Below are positions 10,143 through 21,300 of a stretch of DNA of 64,000 nt, piece after piece (positions within the stretch are counted from its first letter, which is position 1; every line of letters begins with the position of its first letter). The stretch comes from Oxytricha trifallax. Lineage: Eukaryota; Ciliophora; Spirotrichea; Sporadotrichida; Oxytrichidae. The stretch lies in assembly GCA_000711775.1 (NCBI GenBank), contig ARYC01004815.1, positions 1-64,000 on the forward strand, read 5' to 3'. Position numbers and translations under genes: made by a program. The notes under the pieces are model-generated. The model saw only the letters and a list, made by a program, of their open reading frames with translations, did no database searches and was not told where the DNA came from.

Positions 10143-10475
10143 AATACTTTGGTATTAACTCTAAAATGGTATTAACAGCCTGCTTCCTTAGACTACGCAA
10201 CTGATATTATCAATTACATTTTTACAGCTATTTTTGCAATGGAAGCTGTGATAAAAATTACGGCTTTAGGAAGAGCTTACTTTAGGGATGGCTGGAATAT
10301 TTTCGATTTTGTAATTGTAATGGGCTCTTTTCTAAGTGTCTTTTTGACAGCTTTTACATCACTTTCAATGGGCGGAGCAACTACAATTATTAGAGCTTTT
10401 AGAATATCAAGAGTGTTTAGATAGGTCAAAAATTCATAAAGTTTAAGTATAGTATTTAACGCATTATTAGTCACT
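10143..10475 (+). CDS. Voltage-gated cation channel fragment: S1 to S4-S5
   Basis: Frame shifted by one base from the pore fragment. It starts in the S1 helix (NTLVLTLKWYQQPASLDYAT), then S2 (IINYIFTAIFAMEAVIKITA), S3 (GWNIFDFVIVMGSFLSVFL), the S4 voltage sensor (TTIIRAFRISRVFR, Arg every third residue) and, reading TAG/TAA as Gln, an S4-S5 linker (SIVFNALLVTLP). The S6 end and inter-domain linker that should join it to the previous fragment are absent, so the two pieces are not contiguous in the mature gene. Fits germline segments with missing or scrambled neighbours, or a remnant. Similarity fades after about 10475. Confidence 0.7.
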
Positions 10476-10934
10476 CTCCCTTTGAAAAATAATGGAGAAT
10501 TTTTACTTTCTGGAGTTCCTTGAGCTAAGATTACATTATGACTTGCAATATATGGCTCAGTGCTTGAATTTTCTTCTCGTTATCAGAAGGAAGATACCCT
10601 GAAGATATCCAGAAGATATCCTGAAGATAACTTATACAGAAATACTTGAGACAATTTAGGACACTGCGCTAAAAGAGATTTGAATTGGAGAAAATTAGAA
10701 ATAAAAGAATTACTTTGGAAATTAATTAGTAAAACTGCCTCCATGTTTTTAATAAATAAAGTGTGAGTAGATATAAATAATAACTTTAAGCTAATTTAAA
10801 TAAAAGGAAGTTAACTAAAATGGGATATAAATTGATCTGAGAGTATATGTAATTAGTGGCTGTTATATATTTAAATTATCAACATTATATTTTATTTTGC
10901 ATTTTCCCCATTTTGAATGTATTTTATCAATATT
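10476..10934. other. No recognisable gene
   Basis: AT-rich. A short imperfect repeat of GAAGATATCC-like units lies at 10595-10625. The frame after the channel fragment stays open to about 10648 but shows no channel similarity. Confidence 0.4.
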
Positions 10935-10939
10935 TAAAT

Positions 10940-11454
10940 TCAATACCTTTATATCAAGGTCTTGGTACAAGAGGTATAGTAATATAGAAGTTTATGACTA
11001 AAAGATTAAGGTGTAAACCATGCTATTCTTGGTGGAATAAGTGAAGATAGTATTTTCAAGACTTATGTTATTCACCCTCGCTCAATAAAGACTGAATAAT
11101 ATATTAAGTTCTTGCAATAATAACTCAGAGATAAGTACGCCGACTAAGAGATTATACTGTTTGTAGATAACTTATCTGTCCATAAAACTAAAGACACAAG
11201 GAAGGAATATGAAAGGCAAAACATAGCACCTGTATTTAATGTTCCCTACAGTCCTCAGTTCAATGGTATTGAAATATATTGGGGGTTATTAAAAGGCCAC
11301 CACAAGAAACTCCTACTCTATCACTTGATGCACGACTTAAAGATAGATACAGTAGATTTTATTAAGAGTGCTGTTAAGAGAGTCAGCGATGATAAAAGCT
11401 AAAGTGTGCGCAAGAGAAGGGAGATTTTGTGTTTATAAATAAGTATTAGATTTA
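10940..11454 (+). pseudogene. TBE 42-kDa transposase, C-terminal half
   Basis: A Tc1/mariner-IS630-type DDE transposase missing its first half. Ciliate-code frame gives ILGGISEDSIFKTYVIHPR, then the second catalytic Asp in LFVDNLSVHKTKDT, and the third site in VPYSPQFNGIEIYWGLLK (Glu). The first catalytic Asp (HADEAVF in the right-hand copy) is not present. One frameshift near 11020 separates the first 25 residues from the rest. This copy cannot make an active enzyme by itself. Confidence 0.8.
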
Positions 11455-11469
11455 AACGAATGAATAAGT

Positions 11470-12243
11470 TCACATATTAAAATTGCCTGTAAAGGGATTT
11501 GGCTTCTCTTTCTTTTCTCCTCTTATAGCTTGCTTGGGCCCATGTTTCTTCTCTTAGTGCCAGCCCCTGCATCTATGTTCATCTCGTCTGGCTTTTAGAA
11601 ATCTTTGAAGAGTCTCTTACTCTTTTCATGCTTTACTCGAGACTTTCTCTCTCTGTTTAATTTGCTGCGCTCTTTCATCAAGTAAATAGCAGTGCAGGCT
11701 TTTCTATAAACTTAGAAGACTAAGCTTACTAGAGATGAATGCTTCTGCAGTTCCTAGAGCCAGGTGTCACTGATTTTAATACCCTGCTTCTCTTTTTCTT
11801 CAGGAGAGATGCTATAGCGTTTCTTGTGAGCTTCTTAAATTACTTCATTTAAGTACTCAGGTTTCAGAGTTGCAAGAACACCAAAGAAGAAGTTTCTCTC
11901 TGACAACTTATTAGAGAGCTGTAGCTTTGATGGAAGGTAGAGAGCTACGTCCCGATCACTCATAGCATCGTCATATACGTTTGTCACTGATATTTCAGGG
12001 TAGTTAGGTATCTCTATCATCCTAATTTCATTAGACTTAAAAGCTTTTTTCTCTTCACTGAACAATGCTTTTAAGAATGATATTTTTTTCCCTCCTGTGT
12101 TGGCAAGAACAATCCAACTATAGTTAATAAGTTAGTTATAAGTAAAAACTTACCTTGCTATACCAAGTATCTGTAAAGATCTTCTTTACTTTTGAATTTT
12201 CCTATTAATCTTGAGATTAAATTCTCTTCATTGCATCATTCAT
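11470..12243 (-). CDS. TBE 22-kDa protein (unknown function), probably frameshifted
   Basis: Homologue of the gene at 37701-38478. Visible matches: start MNDAMKRIQSQD; central block EEKKAFKSNEIRMIEIPNYP; then VTNVYDDAMSD, LPSKLQLSNKLSERNFFFGV and LATLKPEYLNEVI. It ends with a basic tail and TGA at 11470-11472. The frame is lost upstream of about 12066 and after 11835, so this copy is likely defective. The family has no known domain; it is known only as the second gene of TBE elements. It is divergent from the kinase gene and tail-to-tail with the transposase. Confidence 0.6.
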
Positions 12244-13024
12244 AGATTCCATCTTGCTTCCAATTTCTATAAATGTTTATGAAATTTAAAATTATAGACA
12301 TCCATTCTGAACTTACTAAAATTTACTACTAAATAGGGAGATCCACTTGGAGGTCAAACTGAAACAGATAAATAGATAAAAATGGAGGAACTTTCTCCAA
12401 GTTTCAGAGTTTGACATCCATTTTTATCAAACTTTCTCCATTAAATTGCTCCTAATAATAATTAATTTAATTAGGTGGTGCTCCTAATTTATTTAAAACT
12501 TAATTAGGAGGTTAAATTAAAGTTCAAAACCGTATTAGGTGGTGCATTAAAAAAATTAAAGTTTAAAACCTCCCCTTCTAAATTTACAAGAACAGATTTA
12601 GGAGCACCACCTAACTTAACAAAACAAATTTAGATGCATTTTAATGTATTAAATGGATGAATAGTATATAAATTGTCTCTAATGTTAAAAAATATAAAAC
12701 TAATTTCTTGCACTATGTTACCATTAAACCTGTCTAAATCTATGAGGATATGCTCTTGCTTGTTTATAAAGGTAGAATTTAAACAGCTTATATAATTATT
12801 AATAGTATTTATAAAATGAGCGGCAACTTACTAAGAAAAGCGGCATTGCTTGCTATTAGCCAGCAAAACTTTCTTTCATGAATTAAAAAAAAATTGAGAC
12901 TTGCGATGCCTCTACCTAGTATGAACCTGAAATTCTCTAACCTTAGGTCTCAGACTTTGAATAACAATTCAGTTGTAAAATAGAAATGCAGAGCTAAGAA
13001 ATTCAATGCGAAGTTCCAATAAAA
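12244..13024. promoter_or_regulatory. Divergent TBE intergenic region with palindromic motif copies
   Basis: Lies between the 22-kDa (-) and 57-kDa (+) genes. TTAGGTGGTGCTCCTAA at 12471-12487 is repeated as its exact complement at 12598-12614, and partial copies (TTAGGAGG near 12504, TTAGGTGGTGCA near 12535) lie between. The equivalent gap of the other TBE (36996-37700) has the same family of motifs. Likely binding sites for an element-encoded protein, or a shared promoter; inferred from position and repetition. Confidence 0.5.
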
Positions 13025-14686
13025 ATGGTTGAAGAGGAGGAAGACAAAAAAGAAATTAAAGCATTACATTTACGTGAAGAGTGTGAGAAGAACTTCACTT
13101 ATAAATCTGCTCTTAAGCGTCATATCTTAGAGTAGCATTCTAAAGCCAAAGCTCTATCTTAAGCATGATAAGATAGATGGAAAATATTATTGCCCTAATT
13201 GAAATAAGCAATATAACCATACAAGGGATTTAAAAGTTCACCTATAAAACCATCAAGGCAAGAAGTTTGAAGTCATAGATCCCGAGACTGGTGAGGTCTT
13301 CCTTCAAAAAAAAAGCCAAGAGACCCTTTAGAATCCTTGGAACAAAGAGTTAAGAAAGAAAATAAGCTTATTAAAAAGTGAGAAACCTTCCAGCTTCTGA
13401 GATAGTGAAAATCACACTGAAGATACAAGCACTAAAGCTTCCAATTTTAAATGTAATTGACCTAAAAAAATGTAAGGAAAGTTATCTTATACTTGAGGAC
13501 AAGTTTGAGAAAAGGTCATAACTGATAAGCAGTTCGCATTCTAGATTTATCCATTAAACTACTTTAAATGCGATGACAAGTATCAAATGGAATTTGTCAA
13601 TGAGTACTAAGCTCTTACTAAAGCAAGGGATAGACAGTGCAGATTTATAATTAAGCTCGATGCAACAATACTGCTTGCTCAAGATCATGTTGCTTTTCGC
13701 CTCCCTCTATATGAAATGACTTTAAGAGACTACATTTAAGATTAAAGAGTTCCAAAGTAGCTACCCCTTATTCTTACAAATGTTTGCAAAGGCATTGAAG
13801 AGCTGCACACTTTAGGGTATGTCCATAGAGTCTTGAAGCCAGAGAATATTATGCTTGATTTTCACCTCTCAGAGTAGTATTGTAGAAATACATTTGAATT
13901 TGGAAAATTAATTAAAATTAAAATAAATATAAATCAAAATCGAGGCAGTTAAAGTTAGCCAATTTGAACGATCTTGGGCTCATTCGATAGAGAATTCAAA
14001 ATTAGCTGGACTTTATTATTGGCGGTACTATTTTATCGCATACCTGCAGCGAGATAACTTCACTTTAATGTGAGGGTATAATTTAATGAATTTAGATGAG
14101 ATTAATTAAAGTGAAGTTATCTCGCTGCAGGTATGCGATAAAATAGTACCGCCAATAATAAAGTCCAGCTAATTTTGAATTCTCTATCGAATGAGCCCAA
14201 GATCGTTCAAATTGACCAACTTTAACTGCCTCGATTTTGATTTATATTTATTTTAATTATAATTAATTTTCCAAATTCAAATGTATTTCTACAATAATAA
14301 TTGATTTCAATAGATCATAAAGAGTTGAAGCTTCAGGACTTGGCAACGTTTATGGTACTCTTGGATACTTTCCATATTTTAAGTGGATGTGACTGGAGAG
14401 ATGGTGATATTAAGTGGAATGTATGGGCTCTAGCAGCAATTATTGCTGAATGCGATATACCAAGAAATGATTACTATAGCTGTAAGAGAGAGAGAAAGAT
14501 TCAAAGCAGAGAATACAGCAATATTTAAACTATAATAATATAAAAGGTAAAATGAAAGATATGGCTGAGTAGATAATCATTAAGCCTAACCATAGAGCGG
14601 AGCATACAATAGACTAAATTGTAAGCTGGATAGGAGAAATAAAATATAGAAAGTTGCCTCATAATGCAAAAGTATTGTTTGAGTGA
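13025..14686 (+). pseudogene. TBE 57-kDa C2H2 zinc-finger/protein-kinase protein, frameshifted
   Basis: Begins MVEEEEDKKEIKAL. Two C2H2 fingers follow: CEKNFTYKSALKRHILEQH and, in another frame, KYYCPN-NKQYNHTRDLKVH with TGA where the second Cys should be. The kinase part gives VAFRLPLYEMTLRDYI, GYVHRVLKPENIMLDF (HRD changed to HRV), then LIDFNRS (DFG changed to DFN) and GTLGYFPYF, and finally WNVWALAAIIAECDIPRND. It ends at TGA 14684-14686 (NAKVLFE). At least four frame changes and an inserted 415-bp palindrome (13880-14294) inactivate it. In TBEs this protein accompanies the transposase; its substrate is unknown. Confidence 0.75.
13880..14294. mobile_element. 415-bp palindromic element inserted at TA in the TBE kinase gene
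   Basis: Two arms of about 190 bp are near-perfect reverse complements (outer ends TTGTAGAAATACATTTGAAT and its complement), around a spacer of about 30 bp centred near 14085. It is flanked by TA on each side; removing the element plus one TA restores a sequence that aligns base for base with the uninterrupted kinase gene of the other TBE (GAGTAGYAATAATYGATTTC). No coding. Resembles a Tc1-type foldback MITE or a young TA-bounded internal eliminated sequence. Confidence 0.75.
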
Positions 14687-14848
14687 ATAGTAAAAATAAA
14701 GCAACTCTAATACACACTAATATACAATACATTTAAACATTAAATCCCTACATAAACCCTACTAAAACCCTAATAAAGTATGCACTAATAGTCTACTTTT
14801 ATCAATAAAAAAACTCAATCAAACTACTGAAAGGGTTTTGGGGTTTTG

Positions 14849-15300
14849 AATGTAGATTCATTTGATCTGAGTAAATTTTAGTTTTGAGTTATATCTTTGA
14901 GTTCAAGTTTCACTTTTCAGTGAGCTTAAATGATCTGAAATGGTAGCAGTTTGCCTTAGAATTATTCTTGCAATAGGCATGGACTTTAAGACACTTTCAT
15001 TATTATTAAGTTAGGGACCTCAATTTCCTCAAGGTCCTAAATTTCCTCAAGGACTTCAATTTCCTCAAGGTCCTCAATTTCCTAGAGTCCTCAAAATTCT
15101 CAGAACAAAAAATAATTTGAAGTGATTTTTATCGCTTTGCAGTTTTCAGATTATGTGAATAGAAAAATTAAGTGGGTCATGTTAGTGTGGTGGCGATCAA
15201 TCTACGTAGGATTGCCAGAAAAAAAAAGACGCTACTTTATTATTTTGGCTTAGCTTAAGCATTTAGCTAAAATAGCATATTTTTGGTAAATTAATTAACT
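14849..15300. other. Intergenic DNA with a coding-like minisatellite
   Basis: Between the TBE end and a hairpin-ended repeat. Holds the hexapeptide-encoding tandem repeat described separately and otherwise no clear gene. Confidence 0.4.
15013..15090 (+). repeat. 18-bp tandem repeat, about four copies
   Basis: Units of GGTCCTCAATTTCCTCAA with few changes. In one frame they read (Gly-Pro-Gln-Phe-Pro-Gln)n, an open collagen- or prolamin-like repeat. Unit length divisible by three and mostly third-position changes hint at coding, but no larger gene could be traced. Confidence 0.6.
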
Positions 15301-15775
15301 TAATCAACTTTTACACATTTCTTTTATTTATTTTATTTTTATTATATTTTTAGGTACTCTATCGCATTTTACCTGTTTTGCGGAAGAGTACCTTATTTAT
15401 ATTAATTTAAAAAATATTTAATTATTAAGTTTTAATTTAAACATTAAATGCAGTTTGTAAAAAAAGTAATATGTAATTTAATTATTATTAAAAAAGAATT
15501 ATAAATTAAAATTATAGCTTATAAATTATTCAATCATTAAGTAAAGCTGCCTTAAAAAGTAACAATATCCTAATATTAATTATAAATTTATTAAATAATT
15601 ATATTATGCATTCTATGCAAAACTTAATGCTGTATTTATTTTTAATTTTTTATTAAAATTAATATAATTAATGTACTCTACCGCAAAACAGGTTTACACA
15701 TAAAAATCTGTGGTAGAGTAACTAAAAATCTATATTTATTTTAATATAAAAATCAAACATGTGCAAAGTTGATTA
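15301..15775. repeat. Inverted-repeat element with hairpin at each end
   Basis: Outer arms (AATCAACTTTTACACAT near 15302 and its near complement near 15770) lead to inner hairpins. GGTACTCTATCGCA at 15353-15366 pairs with TTGCGGAAGAGTACC ending at 15392; GTACTCTACC at 15673-15682 pairs with GGTAGAGTAAC ending at 15722. The inner AT-rich 270 bp has no gene. A non-autonomous foldback element is likely. Confidence 0.55.
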
Positions 15776-16320
15776 GATTTATTTATTCATCTAAAATAAT
15801 CTATTTAGCAAATTCTTAAGTCAATTAATTTCGATAACCTAACTTATGAAAGGAAGCTAACTCATTTAACAGATTAAATTTTGCTATTGAGAATTGGTTA
15901 CACGCAAAAAGTTAATACGATAAAAACTAAAGGTAAAAATTGGCATCAGTAGAAATAAAGTGGACTTAAACTATATTGCTCTGTCCTTCCTTCATTTTAG
16001 GTCAAGATGGAGCTTCTTAACTAAGTCATATTAAAGAAAGGAATGAGAGAAGATGCAGGTCACAGGTGACTTAATTTAAATTTTAAAATCTTCTTCATTA
16101 TCAATCATTTGATTGAGGAGGTCGATGGCACTTTCGCAGAGTTAAATAAACAAGAAATGTAGTATACGTAATAAAATATAATGTGCATGGAAATGTCTTG
16201 TATATAAAATGTTGATTATTATTTCTAATTCTTGAGTAAATGAATCAGTATAAGAATAATAAAAAGTTATATTGTGAACTTAAAAAGCTTTAAAAGATTA
16301 TTAAGAAGCTGTTTTAAATA
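15776..16320. other. No recognisable gene
   Basis: AT-rich with a few short open stretches. The left end of the viral element must lie in or near here, but I found no terminal inverted repeat to fix it. Confidence 0.4.
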
Positions 16321-17825
16321 CAAAAAATAATGAAGTTTGCATCTATATGATTGTTGATGTAATGGCTGATCCTGCATAAACTATTAATAAACAAAAAACT
16401 GGATAGGGTAATGATTTGTATGATTGGTAAGTAATTGATAATGATTTAGTTTATATTCCAAAGTCTGGTAAATGTTTTTAATCTTGTATGTAATATTAAT
16501 TTTGTGAAGAAAACGTTGATGTAAAAAAGATCTCAGCTTATTTATTTGAGAAAAAGATATATAGACATAACATTAGGCTTTGCGATTTTAATAGTCTTGG
16601 TAAAATTATTGGCAAGAAAATTAACTATTATAGAAGTAATAAATAAGAATATAGATATTCAGTGAAAGATTGAGATGTTTGTTTAGCTTTAGTTTAATCA
16701 TTATTTTATTATTAAAGATACAAGCAGAGGAGCAGAGGTGTATAGATATGTTAAAAATAATATCGTGTGGATTGAAAAAGAAGATCTTGTCTTTAACGTA
16801 TAAGAAAATAAAACAGCTTTTAAATGGGCTACATTAGAGGAATAATTTAGAAATAGTTATCAATAATGGGATTTTGAAACATTTGCTGATACTTTTAACC
16901 AAGATTATTTATAATTTTAATTTATGGAAATGGATTAGTTTAAATCAAAAGAATTTAAAGATATTTTAAAAGAATTAAAAAAACAAAAACAGAAGAACAT
17001 AAATCTTTATAATTAAATATAAATAAATTAAACTAATTTACAAGTTAAATTGAAGATAAAATTGTTGAATAATTAAAGAAAGAAAAAGTTGAAATTGACA
17101 TTAAAAAATAAGAAAAGATATTGATGAAGAATAATAGATAGATATGTAAATGGAAATAAGTAATTGTGTTAATATACGTGTTTATTAGAAAAATATGACA
17201 TTGAATAATTTGAAAATAAAAGGAAATAATTAATTAATAAATTTTATAGATAATCTAAGCAAGAGATGAAATTGGAAAAATCGATGAAGAATTTATATTA
17301 ATACAGATGGTTAAAATTGTATGATAGAAGGTTTAAAATATATTGATAAAATGACAGCAAAGATCAGAGAATAAGGTAAAGAAGATAAGATGAATGACTT
17401 CTTAATGATTGCTCACAATTCAGCCAAGTTTGATTAATATATTGCTTTATAAGAAAAAGATATAGTATTTAGAAGAGTTGTTGAGAAAACGGATTAATGA
17501 CAATTAAAACATCATCTAATCTATTCAAGAACACCAATTTCACCTTTATTGATAGTTATAAATTTATTTAAGGAGGATTAAGAAGCATTTGTATATCATA
17601 TTATCTACAAGTTAGATTGATATTGAAAGTATGACAAAAGAAAACTGGAAAAAAAGATAAAATGAATGGAAACCAAATTTAAATAATGATGTTATTTCTC
17701 TTGCTTACATTTGGACTTAGTTTACTTCTAAAATGTTTTAAATTAGAGAGAGGAGATAGATAATAACTTAAGGTAAAATAAAATGCACAATTAATGAACA
17801 GTGCAATATAATGCGAAATGTAATT
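16321..17825 (+). pseudogene. Viral DNA polymerase B, N-terminal and exonuclease part
   Basis: Ciliate-code segments give the 3'-5' exonuclease domain of a family B polymerase. Exo I region WDFETFADTFNQD lies near 16862, Exo II FLMIAHNSAKFDQYIAL near 17400, and Exo III as LNNDVISLAYIW near 17700, preceded by FTFIDSYKFIQGGL near 17540. The N-terminal 180 residues have a Cys-containing segment (SGKCFQSCMQYQFCEENV) with no family I know. Several frameshifts and in-frame TGA codons interrupt it. The gene is split at about 17830 by a LINE and resumes at about 21617. Confidence 0.75.
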
Positions 17826-17880
17826 CTTTACATTTGAATGCTTTCACTCCTTTTGTCCTTGGACTCCTGTATCTTCTTCT

Positions 17881-18165
17881 TCATTCAAATTCTGCTGTCC
17901 ATCCTTTCCTTTGACTCTAGACTCCTCTTATTCCCTTTTCCCCTGATCCCTTGCTTCTTACTTAGAGTCTGATTCTGAAATCTTCTTCTCGTCCGTGTGT
18001 GGAGTTTGGACCAATTTGGGTTTCGCTCCTCCTGTAGGGTTTGGTTCCAGCTCCATTCCGTATCCTCGCTGCATGAGTAGGTATTCTTAACCTGAAGTTC
18101 CTCCTCTTGCCATCATAGTAATTGTGTTGACTCTCTTGACTGTATCTTTGTTTTTGTTCTTCCAT
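17881..18165 (-). CDS. Small basic second gene of LINE A
   Basis: A 94-residue ciliate-code frame (ATG 18165, TGA 17881-17883) very rich in Arg, Lys, Gln, Ser and Gly: MEEQKQRYSQES, then KRRNFRLRIPTHAARIRNG. No domain is visible. It follows a copy of the leader found before the EN-RT gene. LINE B has a gene of almost the same length (93 residues) and charge in the same place, though with little sequence identity. It may be an RNA-binding accessory protein, or the start of a second, truncated LINE copy. Confidence 0.45.
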
Positions 18166-18314
18166 CTTGTTAATCTTTTAATTTAAAATTGATTTCCAGA
18201 ATCTCTCTCTTTTTTTTATTTAATTAATTTTGATTTTTAATTATAATTCTCTTTACATCTTCGCTATTTATACTTCAATGTTCATTACTTCACATCTTTG
18301 GATGTTCAGATTAA

Positions 18315-21300
18315 TCATTGATGATCTATCTTTTGTTCTTCTGTTTTAATATGTTGTTTTTTTACGTATGTTACTTTGAAAAGTTTCTTAACCTTTTGGA
18401 AGTATCCTTATGTCTCTAGTCCTCTGATCCTTTCGTCTAGCCAGACCATGTTAGCTATGATCTCTATCTATTCTTTAAAATTTAAGTCCACTAGCCTGTG
18501 ATTTCTCAGGATCTTGTTAAATCTCGTTGGATCTCCAGCCTCATTCATCATATAGCAGTTTCTCATGTGAGTAGAGTCCACAAAGGTCTTATGGGCGTTG
18601 CAATAGTGGCTCATTCCATAACTTATGATGGTTCTGCCTTGGTTAATTGCCATCATTGTGTCCATCACATTCTTTGTTATGAATAGTTTCTTCCTCTTCT
18701 ACAATTCCTCTTTTTTTTCCCTAAATTGGGTTTTTTAACACTTTTAGCTTTATGTATTTTTCTAAACTATTCTTCACCTTGCCAATGTTCTTCTGAACCA
18801 ACAGTTCAATTGTCTCCTTAGTTCCACTCTCTTTGAGTTACGTAATGTTACGCAAAATTCTGTTCGAGATGTCTCTTGGTGTTTTGAATGCTATTCTCTT
18901 TCAATTGCGTCTCTATTTTATCAATCTCATCAATCTTAACATAACCAGTGGCTACTAAAGGTGTGTATTTGTATATTATTAGTGACCTTATCTGAGCGAC
19001 CATTATTGTGTCGCAAATTGTTGGGTTGTTTGATTTTGTAAGATTTTAGTAAAAGTAAGTTTACTTTTTAATATCATCCCATGTATTTTTTAAAAGTGCT
19101 TTGGTGTCTAGTTGTATATTCATACCAAGGTACTTGATTTACTCCACTTTTTTTTATTCCATCTATCTCATCGATATCATGAAATTCTTTTGCGTCGCTC
19201 AAGAACAAAGTCTTCTTCTGATTTAGCTTTAAATTGTGAGTTTTTTCAATTTCTTTGAAACACTCTAATATTCTTATCATTTGTTGCTTATTCTTAACAT
19301 TGATAAGTATGTCATCTGCGAAAGCTAGAAGCTTTCCCTATTGTATTAACGATTTTAGCTCCTTCTGTGAGTAGATGGCGTCTTATAGATAAATGTTGAA
19401 TAGCATAGGCGATAGTCTACTTCCTTGAGCAACTCCTTTCTCTGCCTGTATCTCTTCTCCTTCATATATTATTTTGTTGTCTTTGTATAGTTCCTCGATC
19501 AATCTGACAATCTTTTTGTCTTATTCATTCTTAATTCTAGAGTGTAAGACTTGTAGTAGTTTGTCTTTCCAGACAGAGTCATAGGCTTTTTGTAAGTCAA
19601 TAAATAGGTATGCATCCCTGCTCTTAGTCTTCCGTCTTGATTCTTTGATGTGTTCAAATAATCTAATCAGATTTAGATGAGTGCTCTTATTCTCCTTAAA
19701 TCCATTTTGGTAGTTTCCTGTTGATAGTAACTCGCTCTTCTCCTCCTGGATTTTATTTATTATTACTTTTTCCACTATTTTGCTGAGATGTGAGTTCACC
19801 ACAATTGGTCTAGTGTTGTTTATTTCCGGGTATTATTCTCCTTAGTTCTTACCCAATAAGATTAATCTGCCTTCCTTCAAGTACTTGGGGAGCTACCCGC
19901 TATTCATCCATTCCGCTATCTTCTGACTTACGATTTTTTTAATTTTTCCAGCTTTTGCTAGCATTTTCCCATCAAATCCATCTTAACCAATTGCCTTGTT
20001 GAAATTGCATTCTGTTATGCTCTTTAACACATCTCCTTCGTTACAGAAGTCCTGTGCATTCTGTTCATCGATCATCACATCATCTCCTTTCTTTTCATTG
20101 GAGTACCTCTCTTCCTTATTCCTATCGTCTTTGAAAAGTTGTTTGTAGTGGTTTAAGGTTACCTCCATAGTCTATTCTCCTGGTTAAACTCTTTCATCTC
20201 TTATCGTTAAACCTTTAATTGGTTAAGTTTATTTTTTGTTTTTTGTTAGTCTTTTTACGAGGTAAAAGAACCCTTTAAGGTCGTTTCTACCTAAACAGTG
20301 TTCCATATCTCTGATTGCTTCCTTCCACTGCTCCTTAGTATCTAGGTAAAGGCTGTTATTACTTGAGATGTTATTCTTAACAGCCCAAATTGGTGGCTAT
20401 TAGTACCAATTTTTTGTTTTACTTTGTCTTTCTAGTTTATCTTCAAAGCAATTCCTTATAGGTTATCTAAGTCTTTAGCTTCCAGTTCTTTTCCTTCTTC
20501 AATGAATGTTTTCCAGCATTATTTTCTAACATCTGAAATTCTAATCGTTTTCTCTTTATCTGTCATTTTAAGGTCGTTCTCTTGAAATACTAATTTGAGC
20601 CTAACTTACAGTAGTTTGTGGTCTGTTTGGTTAAGTTAATATAATTCCCACTCAATTGTTTCTACATTTGAGAAGATTTGGTCTAATTGATTGCCTCTTG
20701 TATGAGTTTCCATTCCTTCTGGAATTGATTCTTTCAGTCCTTCTTTCCTGAGTCTTTTGCCTAATTCTTTTATGTGGAAGTTAAAGTCTCCCATTACTAT
20801 TAACCTTTGTTTGTCACATTTTTGTTTTATTGATCTAATCATTAAGATTATTCTATTTTGAAGCTCCTTAACTTCTTCATTTTAATATGTTGGTATGTAA
20901 ACCGTGATAATGAGAAGGGGATATCCTTCTACATTCAAAATATTCCATGCTAGGTATTGTCTCAACGTTTTAACTGTTTTTATTTCATATTTCCCGCTAT
21001 TAAGTGTAAGTATGCCTCCATTTCTTGCGAGTTGTGTCTGAGTTGTGTTATGGTTGTTGCTCCCGAAAATTCTTTACAACCTCGTTTCTACGAGTGCTAT
21101 AAAATCCGGCCTTTTGTTTTCTATTTCCCTCATCATTTGGTCTTACTTCAGTTTGGAGTTCCATCCTCTCACATTTTATAAGCATATTTTTATTTCTGTA
21201 AACTGCGTAGCTATTTGCCTCTTCTTGCTTATCACATCTTTTCTTCTCCTGCTGCGCTGACTCTCTGCAAATCTTTCGTTTCTCTTGACCCATCCTTCAG

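Larger units (their letters stand above)
10935..14848 (+). mobile_element. TBE-type transposon, left copy, truncated at its transposase end
   Basis: Carries the three TBE genes in order transposase (+), 22-kDa (-), 57-kDa zinc-finger kinase (+), and ends in GGGTTTTGGGGTTTTG at 14833-14848 followed by AAT, the telomere-like end and target type of Oxytricha TBEs. It mirrors the complete copy at 35024-39584, with which it shares gene order and diverged sequence. The transposase end is cut at about 10935, so the N-terminal half and the other telomeric end are missing. The copies differ too much to be a recent duplication. Confidence 0.8.

Noticed and set aside
14301..14528. 75-codon frame after the palindrome
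   Set aside because: Not a separate gene: it is partly the TBE kinase (WNVWALAAII) in the frame after an indel.
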